From contig CAWVNL010000001.1 in assembly GCA_963930655.1 (NCBI GenBank), forward strand, positions 12,501-76,500: DNA of 64,000 bases, written 5' to 3'. Each line of letters begins with the position of its first letter. Within the stretch, counting starts at the first letter, position 1. The translations under genes and the position numbers were made by a program. The notes below the pieces were generated by a model that saw only the letters and a list, made by a program, of their open reading frames with translations, made no database searches and had not been told where the DNA came from. Below, one piece after another: positions 22,599 to 34,800 of the stretch. This stretch comes from Myrica gale. Lineage: Eukaryota > Streptophyta > Magnoliopsida > Fagales > Myricaceae.

Positions 22599-23448
22599 CA
22601 TGCCCTAAGCCAGTAAGCCCTCCCCCCCGATTCCCCGACCCCTTCCCTGTCCCAGCCGCCCCCCAGCCTCCCAGATCACCCTGAGCCGCTGCTGCTGCCC
22701 TCCCCCCGACCCCGAGCCGGCTAGCCATGTCCCAGCCGCTACTGCTGCTCTCACCCCGAGCCGCTGCTGCTGCCCTCCCCTCGACCCCGAGCCGACGAGC
22801 TTGGCTGCTGCTTTCTCTCCAAGTCTCCGTATGTCTCTCTCTCTCACTCTTCCTCTCTCTCTCATGACTCATCTGAGATATATCATGATTCATGTGAATT
22901 AATTTGTGAGGCTTGATTGTTTGCATTTTGCATATATGAGGCTTGTAACTTGTGAGGCTTGATTGTGATTCGTGAATTGTGAGACAAGTGAGAATTGTGA
23001 GGCTTGTAACTTGTTTTTAGGTAGTTGTATCATATATGCCCATGCTTTCTGTAGTTGTATCATCGATTGCCAAAATAACATCCCCAGACAAAATGCCATT
23101 AAGTTGAGACGGGTAGCCAATTGACAATCCTACACCTGTAAGAGTACCTTGAGTTCCAGACTTCCTTCAAAGAGCATACAATAGATTATAGGGTGAATAA
23201 TTACATGCGTCTATTAGCTTCAGATGCATAATACCAAGATGGCATGAAGAAACAGCATAATACCTGCAAACTCTTGAACTTTTTAGGCTTTAGAAACCGG
23301 GAAAAATGATCATCTAGTGTGGCAAGCATCTTCCTTATTGCCATATCTGAATGCAAATACCCCAATAGTATTTAGAGAGGCAATACGTAAGGAAGACAAA
23401 TAACTATTGTTTCTATGACAGAGAAAATAAGGCATGATAAAAAATGAC

Positions 23449-25716
23449 TACATCGTCAAACTCCGATTGTATCTACACAATCCACAACCCCCAAGTTTTC
23501 TACCCCTGCCTCAATAGCTACACCTACAATTGATGAGATACCAATTGTAGATGTAGAGGCACAACCTACTGAGACAATTGACCCTACCCCCAAAAGAAGA
23601 AAGGTTTCCAATCCATCCCCGATGTGGGAACATTTCACTAGGGTACTACCAGTAGTTGACCCAAACAAACCATTGGCCAAGTGCAACCATTGTGGTCATA
23701 AAACTAGGTGTCGCCACAAAGATCAAGGGACCTCGGCTATGAGATCCCACTTGAACGCTTGTGTAATGTATAAGAGAATTCAAAGTAAATTGGATAGTTC
23801 TCAACAGAAATTGACTTTTGATATCAACGGGGCAAGTAGTGGGTCAGCGGGAGTGATGAAGATATACTCATATAATCCCAAGGCTATTAGGGCTTCTATT
23901 GCTAAGTTTATAATTGTGGATGAACTTCCTTTTAGAATAGTAAGTAAGGATGGGTTCAAGGAGATGATTCATACCCTCAAGCCCCGATTTAAAGTGTCAT
24001 CTCGAATTACAGTGATGAAAGACTGTATGAAACTTTACTTGGAAGAGAAGGCTAGACTGAAGGCTAGTATCTTACTCAATAGACCCCGAGTTTGTTTCAC
24101 CACTGACACATGGACGTCAGTCCAAAACATGAATTATATGTCTGTCACTGCACACTGGATTGTACATGAAACTTGCACAAAAAGATACTTGCCTTCTCTA
24201 AGGTGTCAAATCATAAGGGCTCGACCATTGGGCTGAAATTGGATGATTGTATGTCGGAATGGGGGATTGATAAAATCTTTACAATCACTGTTGATAATGC
24301 ATCCTCTAATGATACAGCCATTGAACATGTGAAGAGTAGACAATTGCTTTTGGGGTCTCAGCCTGGAAAAATTGTTTGTAATCATGATTGTTTGCATATG
24401 AGATGTTGCGCACATATCTTGAATTTAATTGTGCAAGATGGGTTGAAGGAGCTGGATGATTCTGTGGCCAAGGTAAGGAACTTGGTCAAGTATGTTAAGT
24501 CATCTCCCGGTCGAATGGATGGGTTTAAGAAATGTGTAGCGAAGAGGAAGTTTCCCATTGAGAGGTTTTTGCAGCTTGATGTTCCTACTCGTTGGAATTC
24601 AACGTATATTATGTTGGATGCAGCTGAGAAATATCAGAGGGTTTTTGAGGAGATGTTGGCAGAAGATGGGATTCTGATAAGCTTTCTGCGTGAAGAGGGG
24701 CATGGGAGGAAGGGACTGGGTCCCTCTGGATTTGAGGATTCGGAGCGTGTTAGACACTTTACGAAGTTTTTGGCACTCTTCTATGAAGTGACGGTTCGAA
24801 TATCTGCTTCAAAAACGGTGACAGTAAACTTATTCTTTGCAGAAGTAGCCAAAATTCATATGCATTTGGGGAAATATGCAGCTAGTGGGGATTTGTTCTT
24901 GGCGGACATGGCAAAAAGAATGCAAATGAAGTACAATAAATACTGGGGTGACTTGACTCAGGTTAACAGATTATTATTTGTTGCAGCGGTACTTGATCCA
25001 CAATACAAGATTATATACTTGGACTTTTGGTTCAAGAAAGTTTTGGAGATGAAGTTAGGTACAAAGATGACTAGTCTTGTAAGAGGGACTTTGGATCAAT
25101 TGTTTACCGAGTATTCCATTATGGATGGGTCATCTAGCAGTGGGAGCGTATCTGCAAGTCAAGGCCAGCTGGATTTGGTTGGGTCATCTAGTTCATCACT
25201 AGATGATGCTCTTCACTTTGAATTCTTAGGATTTAAGGCGCATCAAAATTTGCTGGATAGCAAGTCTGAAGTTGAGAGATATTTAATGAAAGATGTTGAA
25301 CCTAAAGATCCTAATTTTGATATCCTCAATTGGTGGAGAGTGAATGCACCAAAATTTCCCCTTCTTGCACGAATTTCTCGAGATGTTCTTGTCATCCCTA
25401 TCACTACAGTGCCTTCAGAGTCTGTCTTCAGCACGGGGGGTCGAGTTTTAGATTCTTTTCGGAGTTCGTTGGCACCAAAGACTGCGGAAGGGCTCATTTG
25501 TGCTCAAAATTGATTGACATCCAAGGTCTTACATTCTGCTGATGATGAAGAGGATAACGGATCTGGAGTTACTGATGGGACAGAAGATCCTTCTAGTTAT
25601 ATGATGGATATAGGTATATACAATATTTTACATTTCTACTTTCACTTTATTAAAAAAATTTATGAGCTAATTGTTGATACATTTCTTCTTTTGCAGAGTT
25701 ATACGTGATTGATTGA
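23449..25716 (+). pseudogene. hAT transposase (BED finger, RICESLEEPER-like), damaged
   Basis: Cut-and-paste transposase. From the N-terminus: a Thr/Pro-rich leader ending in a basic PKRRKV, a likely nuclear signal. Then a BED zinc finger (WEHFTRV, KCNHCGHKTRCRHKD, HLNAC). The catalytic region has CFTTDTWTSVQ and FTITVDNASSND, then RCCAHILNLIVQDGL and PTRWNSTY. The C-terminal dimerisation domain has NWWRVNAPKFPLLARISRDV and PSESVFSTGG. Defects: the likely ATG at 23449 is one base out of frame with the leader; a one-base shift lies in the A run near 24180 (frame moves from that ending 24236 to that ending 25513); and a TGA at 25511-25513 stands where the family has NWL. A last mini-exon (25697-25716) fits in phase. 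Only three point lesions, so inactivation is recent. Confidence 0.9.
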
Positions 25717-26267
25717 TGTTTGATTATGTTATTAATTTTTTTACTTGAGTAGATACTTCTAAGTTTGTATTGTAATATTTTGTTATTTTAAGTTAGTTTC
25801 AAGTTTGATTTAAGATTTATTTAATATGAGATTTTGTGAATTGCATGTTTTTAGATTTATTTTTACATTTGTTTGTCAATTACATGTTTTAGGATTTTAT
25901 TTTGTGAATTACATCTTAGCGGACTTAGCGGAATTCCGCTATCCGCTTCCGCTAAGTCCGCTAAGAGTCGGAAGCGGAAGCGGACTCTTTTTTGGCCATC
26001 CACTAGTTAGCGGACCGGATGTCGGAATGTCAAATTCCGCTTCCGACTAGTCCGCTATTCACCCTTATTCTCTTGGCATTCAATTTTAGTATGCTTCGTT
26101 TGTAGAAGCTTATGCATGCAATGAGGTTTTAGACCGCAGTTTGACCAGTGGCGGACGCATGGGTAACAAACCCGTGCGTCAGCTACCCATAGATTGCCCA
26201 AAAAATAATTTTTACATTTCTTTTTTCTTTTTTTTTCCTTCATAAGTTAGTCTAAGTCCGATATTTA

Positions 26268-26454
26268 TTGGGTGAGTTTGTGTTGGAAAATTTTTGGGTT
26301 GTTAACATTTTTGGTATTGGGTTTAGTGAAAAAGTGAGGAGAGACAATTTTTTATATTTTTGTAGTGAAAAGTTATGATTTGATGGGAGAGAGAGATTAT
26401 ATTGTAATATTTTATTGTGAGAGGGTGAAAATTTTTCATGCAAACACAACCTAA
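26268..26454. mobile_element. Tourist-like MITE (copy 1)
   Basis: Ends GGGTGAGTTTGTGTTGGAAA (from 26270) and TTTTTCATGCAAACACAACC (to 26451), imperfect inverted repeats related to those of the PIF/Harbinger element starting at 26477. The interior shares GGTATTGGGTTTAGTGAAAA with copy 2 at 34254. TAA follows on the right, but the left target duplication is not exact. Confidence 0.75.
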
Positions 26455-27296
26455 ATCCAAGTCTGATACCCACTAAGGGTGCGTTTGCGTAGGAAAATTT
26501 TGGGGGATTTGTAAAATTTTAGTACTTTTTGAGAAGAAAGAGGTGTATTGAAGTTTGTAAAAAGTGTTAAAATTTTAAGATGTGTTTGTGTAAATGTTGG
26601 AAAATATTATGGTAGTAATAATTGATAATGATTGGATGTTTGTGTGATTGGGATTAGGGTATATGAGAGAGAATATGATTTATTAAATTATTACATGAAA
26701 AAAAAACAAAATAATCTTACCGTTTTTCTCCTGCCGGCGTGGTGCTCCCCTCCCCCTTGTTAAAACGGTCTTCCTACGCGGGAAAATTCGCCCTTCCCCC
26801 TCGTGCTGCTCCCCTCCCCCACGTGGAAATGTTGATTTTTTTTTAAAACGCAACTTCGACAGCACAGTTTTATCGCCCAGCGTCTACCGCTGGGGCCATT
26901 TCCCCATTCCAACTTTGTTTTTTTTTTTTTGCGTTTCTTTGGTTAATGTATTTAATTCGGAAAAGCATTTTCCCACTTTCATCCCCTCTTCTCTTTTATT
27001 TGTATTTTTCATTGGTGTTTCCTTTTTCTTTTATTTGCAACTGTTGAAAATTACAGCTCCTACTTATAAAATTTACAGAGTAACTTATAATCCAACATTT
27101 CCAAGTGTTCGAAATTAAAACATTATCTCTGCTTATAAAATTAACTATTGTCATTACAATCCTACCATTTGTGTTCAGATTTGGATGACATTACACCAAA
27201 TAAAATGTCATTAGAATCCCTGCATACAACCCTCCTAGGTCCACATCGGACATAAAGTTGTTGATTTTATTTATAAGAAGGTGAACAAACTATATA

Positions 27297-28914
27297 TCAA
27301 TTGCCCCCAGTAGCACTCCACATATTCGCAGCAATGAAATCGCGCATCGCTAACATTGAAGGTCTACTCTCACTATCATCAGCATTTACGTCGCCATCGT
27401 CATCAACGTCGTCATCGCTGCTTGATGATGAATCCGAGCCCACGCATCGATTTGGGTTAGAATAACGGCGAAAAATCCGGTCGTCCACATCATTTAACCT
27501 TATGAAGTTGTGAACCACACAACTTGCCGTGACCAGCTGTGCTTGCCTGTTCAATGTAAAACTCGTCATTCTCTTCAAAACCTTGCACCTTTTTTTTAGC
27601 GCCCCGAAGCATCTTTCTATTACATTTCGCAACGAGCTATGATTGCGATTGAACAATTCCCTGGGTCCCTTGGTGCTCCACCCCCAACGAAAGAACTCAA
27701 GTGATACTCTGACCCCTTGTATGGAGGGAGGAATCCTTCTTTGCATGGGTATCCTGAATCAACGACGTAAAAGTGGCTTGCAAAAAAACTTATGTAGAGG
27801 AGTTACACTTTATTCAACCATAATTGTTGCCTTAAAGTTAAACAATGTTCAAGCGTCGTACCTGGTGGGGGGACAGGAAATCCTAATTCAGGCCTGCTGA
27901 GAGCGTCTGTCAATACACGGTTATCATGTGCAGAGTCTTCCCACCCCGTGTAGACGTATGTGAATAGCATATTGAAATCACAAACTGCTAGGACATTCTG
28001 TGACAAATACCTATTTCTATTACGTAATGCATTCTGTAGTTCCGGTGGTACCCCATCTACGACCACATGTGTCCCATCAAGAGCCCCTATACAATTCTGC
28101 ACGTAAAATAACTGTCAACAATCCCGATACCCAAATTCAACGCTATTGAACTATATTAGAGCTTGGGGATGTGAAAATCACTTACTCTAAACCAAGTGTC
28201 GTACTTTGGATTTCCAGAAATGTGCGGGTCCACCACACCTATAATGTATCGAGGTCGTATAATTAGATGGCCCACGTTCAACATTGCGTCAAGGATTCGA
28301 TGGACACACTTGTTCACTGTTTGAAGCGAACGACAAAATCGATCCGAAATGTCACGATGGGTGGTCCCGAAACCGATTACCTTCATACACATGGCCAAAG
28401 CCTCCTTTACAGTCACGCCTCGAGTACGCTTGTATTGCCCTTCTTCTACGAGTGTATCGGCTAGTAGCTGAAATACACTCGGACCCATGCGAAACTGCCA
28501 CCTGCAATTAGTTGGATTTGGGTTGTTAAGAACCTGCTCAATATAGTCAGCACCCGATAATCCCACAGGCCACATACGCAACCTCCGTGAACGCCTTCTC
28601 ATACGTTCTGTTCGAAGATAACAGTCTGCAATAATAATTCGTTCTCGTAGATCGTCGTCCGAATCATCATCCCTTCGGTTTGATCTTGTTGAGTTCGAGG
28701 TACCAGCATTGAAGGGGTTTGACCTTCCAGCATTGTAGGGGTTTGAGGTAGCAGCATTGAATGGGTTCGAGGTAGCAGCATTGAAGGGGTTCGAGGTACC
28801 GACATTGAAGCGGTTCGAGCTACCAGTATTGAAGGGGTTCGAGCTACCAGCATTGAAGGGGTTCGAGCTACCCGCATTGAAAGGGTTCGAGCTACCAGCA
28901 TTGAAAGGGTCCAT
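27297..28914 (-). pseudogene. Harbinger transposase (DDE), one frameshift
   Basis: Nuclease that cuts the element ends. Exon 1 (28914-28186) starts at MDPFNAGSS, carries a repeated low-complexity leader, an Arg-rich stretch (ERMRRRSRRLRM) and a helix-turn-helix-like segment (GVTVKEALAMCMKVIGFGTT). Exon 2 (28096-27862) has the first catalytic Asp (CIGALDGTHV) and the second (AHDNRVLTDAL). Exon 3 carries VVDSGYPCKEGF, then the catalytic Glu in LRNVIERCFGALKKRCKVLK, and ends in an acidic tail (SDSSSSSDDDVDDDGDV). Between SSFV and PRELFNRNH a one-base shift in a G run (about 27675) breaks the frame. The exon 2-3 junction is also unclear, as the best acceptors lose YVVDS or the phase. Otherwise complete. 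Confidence 0.88.
28690..28912 (-). repeat. 24-bp coding minisatellite, NPFNAGSS repeats
   Basis: About nine copies of a 24-bp unit encode variants of N-P-F-N-A-G-S/T-S at the transposase N-terminus. Units differ by a few bases (AGSS, TGSS, VGTS, AATS, AGRS), so it expanded and then diverged. The NPF core repeats in every copy. Confidence 0.9.
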
Positions 28915-29482
28915 GGAGTGATCGACTTCGAACGAAAAAAAACGAACCTGCATAAACGATTACGGTGCATCGATAGATTTTAAACAAGAAGCGATATGTA
29001 AAGGACAATATGCGTAAGGAGAAAAAGAAATGCAACGACAACAATATTTAAATAAATACCTTAGATGGAAATTGTTGCGAACGATTGATTTTTGACACGC
29101 AAATACCTTACTCTTAAATGTTATTTTTGAATCATCGCTGCGGACATAATCAGCAAACAAAACGGAGCACACGTTATAAGACAAGATTGAAAATGGACAT
29201 TACTTACCATATAGAGACCGACAAACCAACATAGCATAACAAATCCCAAATCTTAAAGTACTCATCCGAATAACAGATAGGTCCAACATTTCACATCAAG
29301 TTCTAATGCACCTAGACATAACAACCACGTACATAACATGCACATACATAACAATCAACTCTAACACATCATAATACCAATAGCCCCAGATACAAAGGCT
29401 AAATACCACATAAACAAGTAAATAAACATTAGCACATAAACCACTGGTCCTAATAAGTCCTGATCCAAACACAACGGTGACA

Positions 29483-30472
29483 TCATTTGAGATAGCGTGC
29501 CCAACTGTCCTTAAATGCGTCATCCATCGCTAGGAACGCTTCCTGGCCGTCACGGTTCCCCATGAGATAACTTACAACCACTGTGAATTGTTCTACAGGC
29601 AACCTTGGACTCAAATTTTGAAGAGCGACAATACACTCCTTCATACCCCCAGAATGGCTGCTACTGCCCCCATCATCTTTGTTCTGGCGACCCTTGATGA
29701 AATCCCTTATCTCATCATAGTATAGTTCCTCAGTAGAGGGCTTCGCTTTACGACGATGTCGAGCGCCCGTAACTGAAGCGGATCCCCGCTTCCTGGAACC
29801 AGAGCCCGTGTCCATTGACTGCACCCCGCCACAACTAAAGTCAACACCACCACCGGAAGCGATATGCTCTGCACCCACGTACCCGGCCCCCCCGTCCCTA
29901 TAACGAACTGCGTGCTCCCGCTGCGCACATTCCTCAGGCGTAGATGCACGCTGGACAGACGATTGGCATAGTGCCCCAGAGGCAATACTGGTACTGAAAA
30001 GTAGATGTAGCTCGGGATAGTTCTGAAGGCCCTTCTCTTTGAACTTGGTTATGTTTGGTTGTCTCTGAAATAACAAAGTGAGAGTCAAGTATGGTATTGA
30101 AATAAATATGCATTACCAACATTACTGAACATATAAGAAAATGTAGCTATACGGGGTTGGCAGGTCGTGAAACTATACCTCGGACTTCAGCTCCCACCAA
30201 GCGTCATCAGCATCAACAATGTCCTTTTCTTCATCCCACCCGACACCAGTTTGCTCTTTCAAAAATGTAAAAGCCTTATAATCTTGTTTTAATAAATTAA
30301 CTTTATTCATCACTTGCAATCCCGACAGCCATGGGTAGTGCGGGATGTCAAGTTTTTGTGCTATTTCCTGCCACAGTCTCGAGTCTGTTGGTTTTCCATC
30401 CACAAACGTCTTTGCATTAAACTCATCTATCAACAGATAGATCAAATTTTGGACATCTGCGGGCTTCCACAC
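29483..30472 (-). CDS. PIF/Harbinger Myb/SANT-like protein (ORF1)
   Basis: The second gene of the element, whose product normally binds DNA and brings the transposase to the ends. Exon A (to 30179) encodes a Myb/SANT-like domain (WKPADVQNLIYLLIDEF, RLWQEIAQKL, LQVMNKVNLLKQDYKAF). Exon B (30064-29483) continues in phase with RQPNITKFKEKGL, a basic patch (RHRRKAKPSTEELYY) and a C-terminal helix-rich stretch ending DSWARYLK. The 5' start is uncertain: NPRLV precedes WKP after a likely acceptor at about 30489, so a further short upstream exon may exist. No internal stop is seen, so this gene may be intact. Confidence 0.8.
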
Positions 30473-32999
30473 GAGTCGTGGATTCTATATAAATACGAAC
30501 AATGCAATATAAAAACCTTGCAACAGCACAACTAAATCCTAGAAAGGAACATGCGAGAGGACCTTATTTACCAGGACAACAACCAATCACATACAAACAT
30601 GACATTAAAAAAACAAGTATCGAAGTAAATAGACGAGGAGGATGCACAAATGTTAAGACCTGGGTCATTCGTACTGAAAAAGAAGTGTTGGATGGAGCGG
30701 AGAACGACTTCCCTGATCTTAGAACGCACCGCTGCACATGGTTGATGGTTGAGTCAGTTAGAAAAGTCTCGAAATAAAATTTCCTCAAGTTTTGGATGAC
30801 AACAAAGACCATTACAACCTAGACAAACAAAAAAATTATACGACAATCTTGTAATGTTAATTAAATTCAGACCTGAGTATTGAGCTTCTTATCCTGAATT
30901 TAATTAGGTACTAGTACAGATAGGAGGAGGCATCCCTTGCTCACAGAAGTAGATAATGGATGAAGTGAAGACATGCAGATGGCACAAAATAATGCATATC
31001 AAGTTAACAAAGTTGTTTTATATAGGAGAAAATTACAGCACTTAGGAGTAAGTTCAACATAAGAATAGCTTCAATTTCCTATAGCTTGAAGTGTCTCATA
31101 CAAAATAGAAGCTGTCATCTATAAGAGTTAGGATCAAACACAAAATTATAACTCTCTGTGTAATCTGTTTCAAATTACACAGAATGCCAAATAAGTAAAA
31201 GCTCATTTAAGGCTCTCTGTGTAATCTGTAATCTGTTTCAAATAACTCTCTGTGTAATCTGTAATCTGTTTCAAATAACACCCAAAATCCACCATGATTC
31301 ATGGAACATCTGAAACCTCATTAGTCTAGCAAACAACAGACCAATAGAAGTAAAAGCTCATTTAAGGCCAAAGTATATCCACCATGAGAGGCACATAAAT
31401 TGCCGCTTATTCTCATGCCAAAACCCGGGATACTTGAAAAAGAAGGACATATATTGCTTGTACCCGATCCCCAATTCATTGGCACAACAGTTTCTTTAGC
31501 AACTTAAGACCTATTCTACAACCCCACAACTCTGAAAAACAAACAGTATGTATGGTCCTCGAAAAAACTCAATGAATTATGAGAACCATATCGATTGCAA
31601 CATAACCCGTCAAGCACAATTCGTTCAAAAACAACAGAAAGCTTAATTAACTATAGAAATGCAATTGATTGCAGAGAAACCATGAAGAAAACCACAACAC
31701 AACTTCTCCAAACTCAAAAAAGTATGAAAGGTTTACTGAATTCAAATAAAACTATTAACAAAACTACATCACAAGTGTAAGGAAACTCAATGCATGATTT
31801 GGAAAGAAATACATTTCAAGGAATAACAAAAATTCAGAAAGCACGCATTTTCCTTACTATGTACACGTAACATTCAGAAAATTGGAAAAGAACTAGCTCT
31901 ATTAAGTCAGTTTCCTCGTTCTCATCCACGCTTTCCTGACCCTTGGAAATCTTCTCCTCCTTCTCCATTACCGAGAGAGAGAGAGAGACTGAGAGATTCT
32001 ATTTGAAAGTAGAGATATGAAATTTGAATGGGGGTTTGGGATACGGAGCTGAACTCGGAGGACTAGGATGTTATCTGGTGAAATTCATTAAGGACACAGA
32101 GAGTCAGAACGATGCCCTAACGGCCCCATCCTCCCCCCAAACGATGTGCATCTGAGAAACTATAGACAGTGGAAAATGGAGACTCACCTGGACACGAGCG
32201 AAGGAGCGGGTGACTGGTGCCGTGGCTGCCTTCGAACTGGTGTGTGGCCTCTGCTTTGAAGGGGGACGCTGCGTTCACTTTTGGAATACTGGGGGATTGT
32301 TCAGGTCTCCCGTGAGCATCGACTGAAGAGGCGTCTTTGGGGGATTCTTCAGCTCTCCCGTGAGCAACGACTGAAGAGTTCTCTTTGAAGGGAAAGGCTG
32401 GGTACTCGTCATCTCATCACAGGGGTACGGGCCTGGCGGAAGAGACCTCTTTGTAGCCAGAGGAATCTGATTCCCCTTTCCTCGCATGTGTTCATCTCCC
32501 AGTAGCTTTTTTCCGCCTAACTTATCAGAGGTTAATGTTACCGTTGAAACACTTTAAATTCCAACGACAAAATTGGCCCCATTATTGCAGGTGGACGGGG
32601 AATTCTATTTGACACGCAAGTGCCTGCATCGCCTGCCTGACTGTCCCCCGACAGTCAAGTCGTCTGTCGTATGTCAGGAGGAGAAAACGCAAATACCTCA
32701 AATACCCTTATAAGTATTACAGTTTGTAAACGATAACCCCGACATTTGTGTAAATTCAATGAGGCAGCGTAATAATGACCGTCATAGTGGGACCCAGGCA
32801 GTTTAGAAAAAACCCGTTTTTGCCCTCCGTCTAAGAACATGTTGCACTTCAGTGGGGGTGTAATTGGTCATTTACCACAGCAATCGTAGGGGTTTAAATG
32901 GAAAATTTGGGCTCTGTCGTAACAATTTTACATACGCAAACGCAATTGAGCTGAAATGTTTCAACAAGCCTAAAATTTTCCTACGCAAACGCAGCCTAA

Positions 33000-34250
33000 A
33001 TTTAATGGGTATCAGACCTAAAATATTTTTTTTTCTTCATTTTTATTAGACCTCGAAAAATGTTATGTTTTGTTTATGATCCTTGTATAGACCAAACTAA
33101 AGTTCTGACCACTTTTAGGATATATTTATCTAAAGAACTCTTTTACTAAATCTTGTTTATCCTGGAAATTTTGTTTTTATTATTCAGAGCATGGTTTGCC
33201 ATCAATTTGTTGCTTTGCGTGTGAAAGTTGCTTTAGAGAATGTGAATATCTTTCAATTCTAAATCCATAGAACCTAGAGAAAGTAAATTTAAAATGTATC
33301 TCCAGTAACCTTTTGTCAAAAGAAAAAAGGGGAAGAAAAAAAGACAGGTCCCAGTTGTGGTAGAAACCAAAAAATGTAAGAAAGACAACTCCTAGTGGCA
33401 TCAAGACGTCAACTATCAGAATCATTTGTAATTTGTTATAAAGTTTTAGAATTAAGTAAGGAATTATAATGAATAGGATCATCAAAAGTGATTTGCATAA
33501 TATGATGGGAGATGACTGGATGAATAATTACATGTTAGTGTACATCGAACAAGAAGTTTTTAAAACTATTGAGAACGAAGTTATGTTGCAACATTTTCAG
33601 AAGATGCAAACTGGTAGGATCCAATTGTCACATCTCAGTCGCAGTACATAGTACAGTACATGTATTCTAATATTTTTAATGCTTTTAGTCCTTAATTTTC
33701 GACATTGTGACTCTAAGATATTGTTTTGCATTACGGAATTTTTTTTTGTCTTTTCACCTTTAAAATTCGACACACATAAGTTTTAATCCTGTTTCCGCCA
33801 CTGAGGTTGACGCTGCCTAAAAGAAGTACGTACCTAATTGTGGGAAAATCAAATCTATCGATCTGAGCCTTCGTGAATTAATGTTGGGCTGACATTCGGA
33901 TGCATTCTAAAAAAATTTATAAGTTTATCCGGAGGCGTGTTTGGGAGTTAATTAGGAGGGGCGCAGGGTGGTGGATTAAAAGGCAAGAGTACTAGACAGT
34001 TAATTATATGGCTTTTCTTTCTGGGACTCGCAAATTTATCATGTGCATGCGCCTGTAAAGAACCCCCCCCCCCCCAAAAAAAAAGTTCACACTTTTTAAA
34101 AAATTTGGTGTAAAATCCTTTAGAGAAAGTGCCCCCTTGTTCACTACCTTAGATCGATATGATCCACTGGCGCTAGGTTCGTTTCCTCAACAAATTGTTA
34201 TCTCATTCAATTGTCTAGATCTCAACATGCATGCAGTGGTTGAAATTTAT
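33000..34250. other. Intergenic, no gene recognised
   Basis: AT-rich sequence with a poly-C/A run at about 34058-34083. GGGTATCAGAC just outside the PIF right end mirrors GTCTGATACCC just outside its left end. No coding feature is supported. Confidence 0.5.
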
Positions 34251-34454
34251 TCAGGTTGTGTTTGTGTTGTAATATTTTTGGTATGAGAATATATGTTGGT
34301 ATTGGGTTTAGTGAAAAGGTGAAGAGAGAGGTAATTTTTTATATTTTTTGTAATTTTTTATATTTTTTATAGTAGAGAGAGAGATTATATTGGAGTATTT
34401 AATTAGGAGAGAGATAAAATTTTGGAGTTGATTATGAATGCAAACGCAGCCTCA
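34251..34454. mobile_element. Tourist-like MITE (copy 2)
   Basis: Element 34254-34451 (198 bp), ends GGTTGTGTTTGTGTT and AATGCAAACGCAGCC, flanked by TCA on both sides (34251-34253, 34452-34454). The right end reads, in reverse, GGCTGCGTTTGC, identical to the right end of the 6.5-kb PIF element. The interior is shared with copy 1. No coding capacity. Confidence 0.85.
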
Positions 34455-34800
34455 ATTGTCTAGATCCTAACTGAGCTTGCAGACAAATTTTGGCCGCTCC
34501 CTCCACGTCTTCTTCTAAGAATTGGTAACGAAATATATTTATATATTTCTCCCCATGGGCCCCACGTAATCTACTAGCCAATGACTATGGGGTTGGGGAC
34601 CTAGAGCTGGTAGTTAGAATGTGGGTGCGAGTGATTAAAGTAGTGGATCCCCTCAGGCCTAAGCTACGTTTGTGATAGATAAGGCGGGGGTGATGGTGTG
34701 AAGTGTTCAGGTCAAGGCTGAAGCCACTAGTACGACGGAGCAAGCGGAGGCCTCCGTTCTATCCACTAACCATGTAAAAAATGATGGGTGGAATGAGTCG

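Larger units (their letters stand above)
22269..26075 (+). mobile_element. Ac-type hAT transposon, 3.8 kb, near intact
   Basis: Element 22277-26067 (3,791 bp). The left end is TAGGGGTGTAATTCCGG and the right end CCGCTATTCACCCTTA, imperfect short inverted repeats like Ac (TAGGGATGAAA). Flanks TTCTCGTG (22269-22276) and TTCTCTTG (26068-26075) form an 8-bp target duplication with one mismatch. Subterminal regions are rich in short motifs: CCGGAACCGG-like on the left, TTAGCGGA/TCCGCTAA on the right. Such motifs are typical transposase-binding repeats. It contains one transposase gene with a few lesions. Confidence 0.92.
26474..32999 (-). mobile_element. PIF/Harbinger DNA transposon, 6.5 kb, two genes
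   Basis: Element 26477-32996 (6,520 bp) bounded by TAA (26474-26476 and 32997-32999), the 3-bp duplication of this superfamily. Terminal inverted repeats are about 25 bp: GGGTGCGTTTGCGTAGGAAA... on the left and the complement of GGCTGCGTTTGCGTAGGAAA... on the right (third base differs). On the minus strand it carries the Myb/SANT-like gene (30472-29483) and the DDE transposase gene (28914-27297), the usual pair. Regions 26500-27290 and 30480-32970 show no further gene and are subterminal or regulatory sequence. Confidence 0.95.

Noticed and set aside
22229..22616. Overlapping 120-codon frames on both strands
   Set aside because: They come from the repetitive CCGG-rich subterminal region and the palindrome of the hAT element.
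28267..28511. Plus-strand frames opposite the Harbinger transposase
   Set aside because: Antisense shadows of conserved transposase codons.
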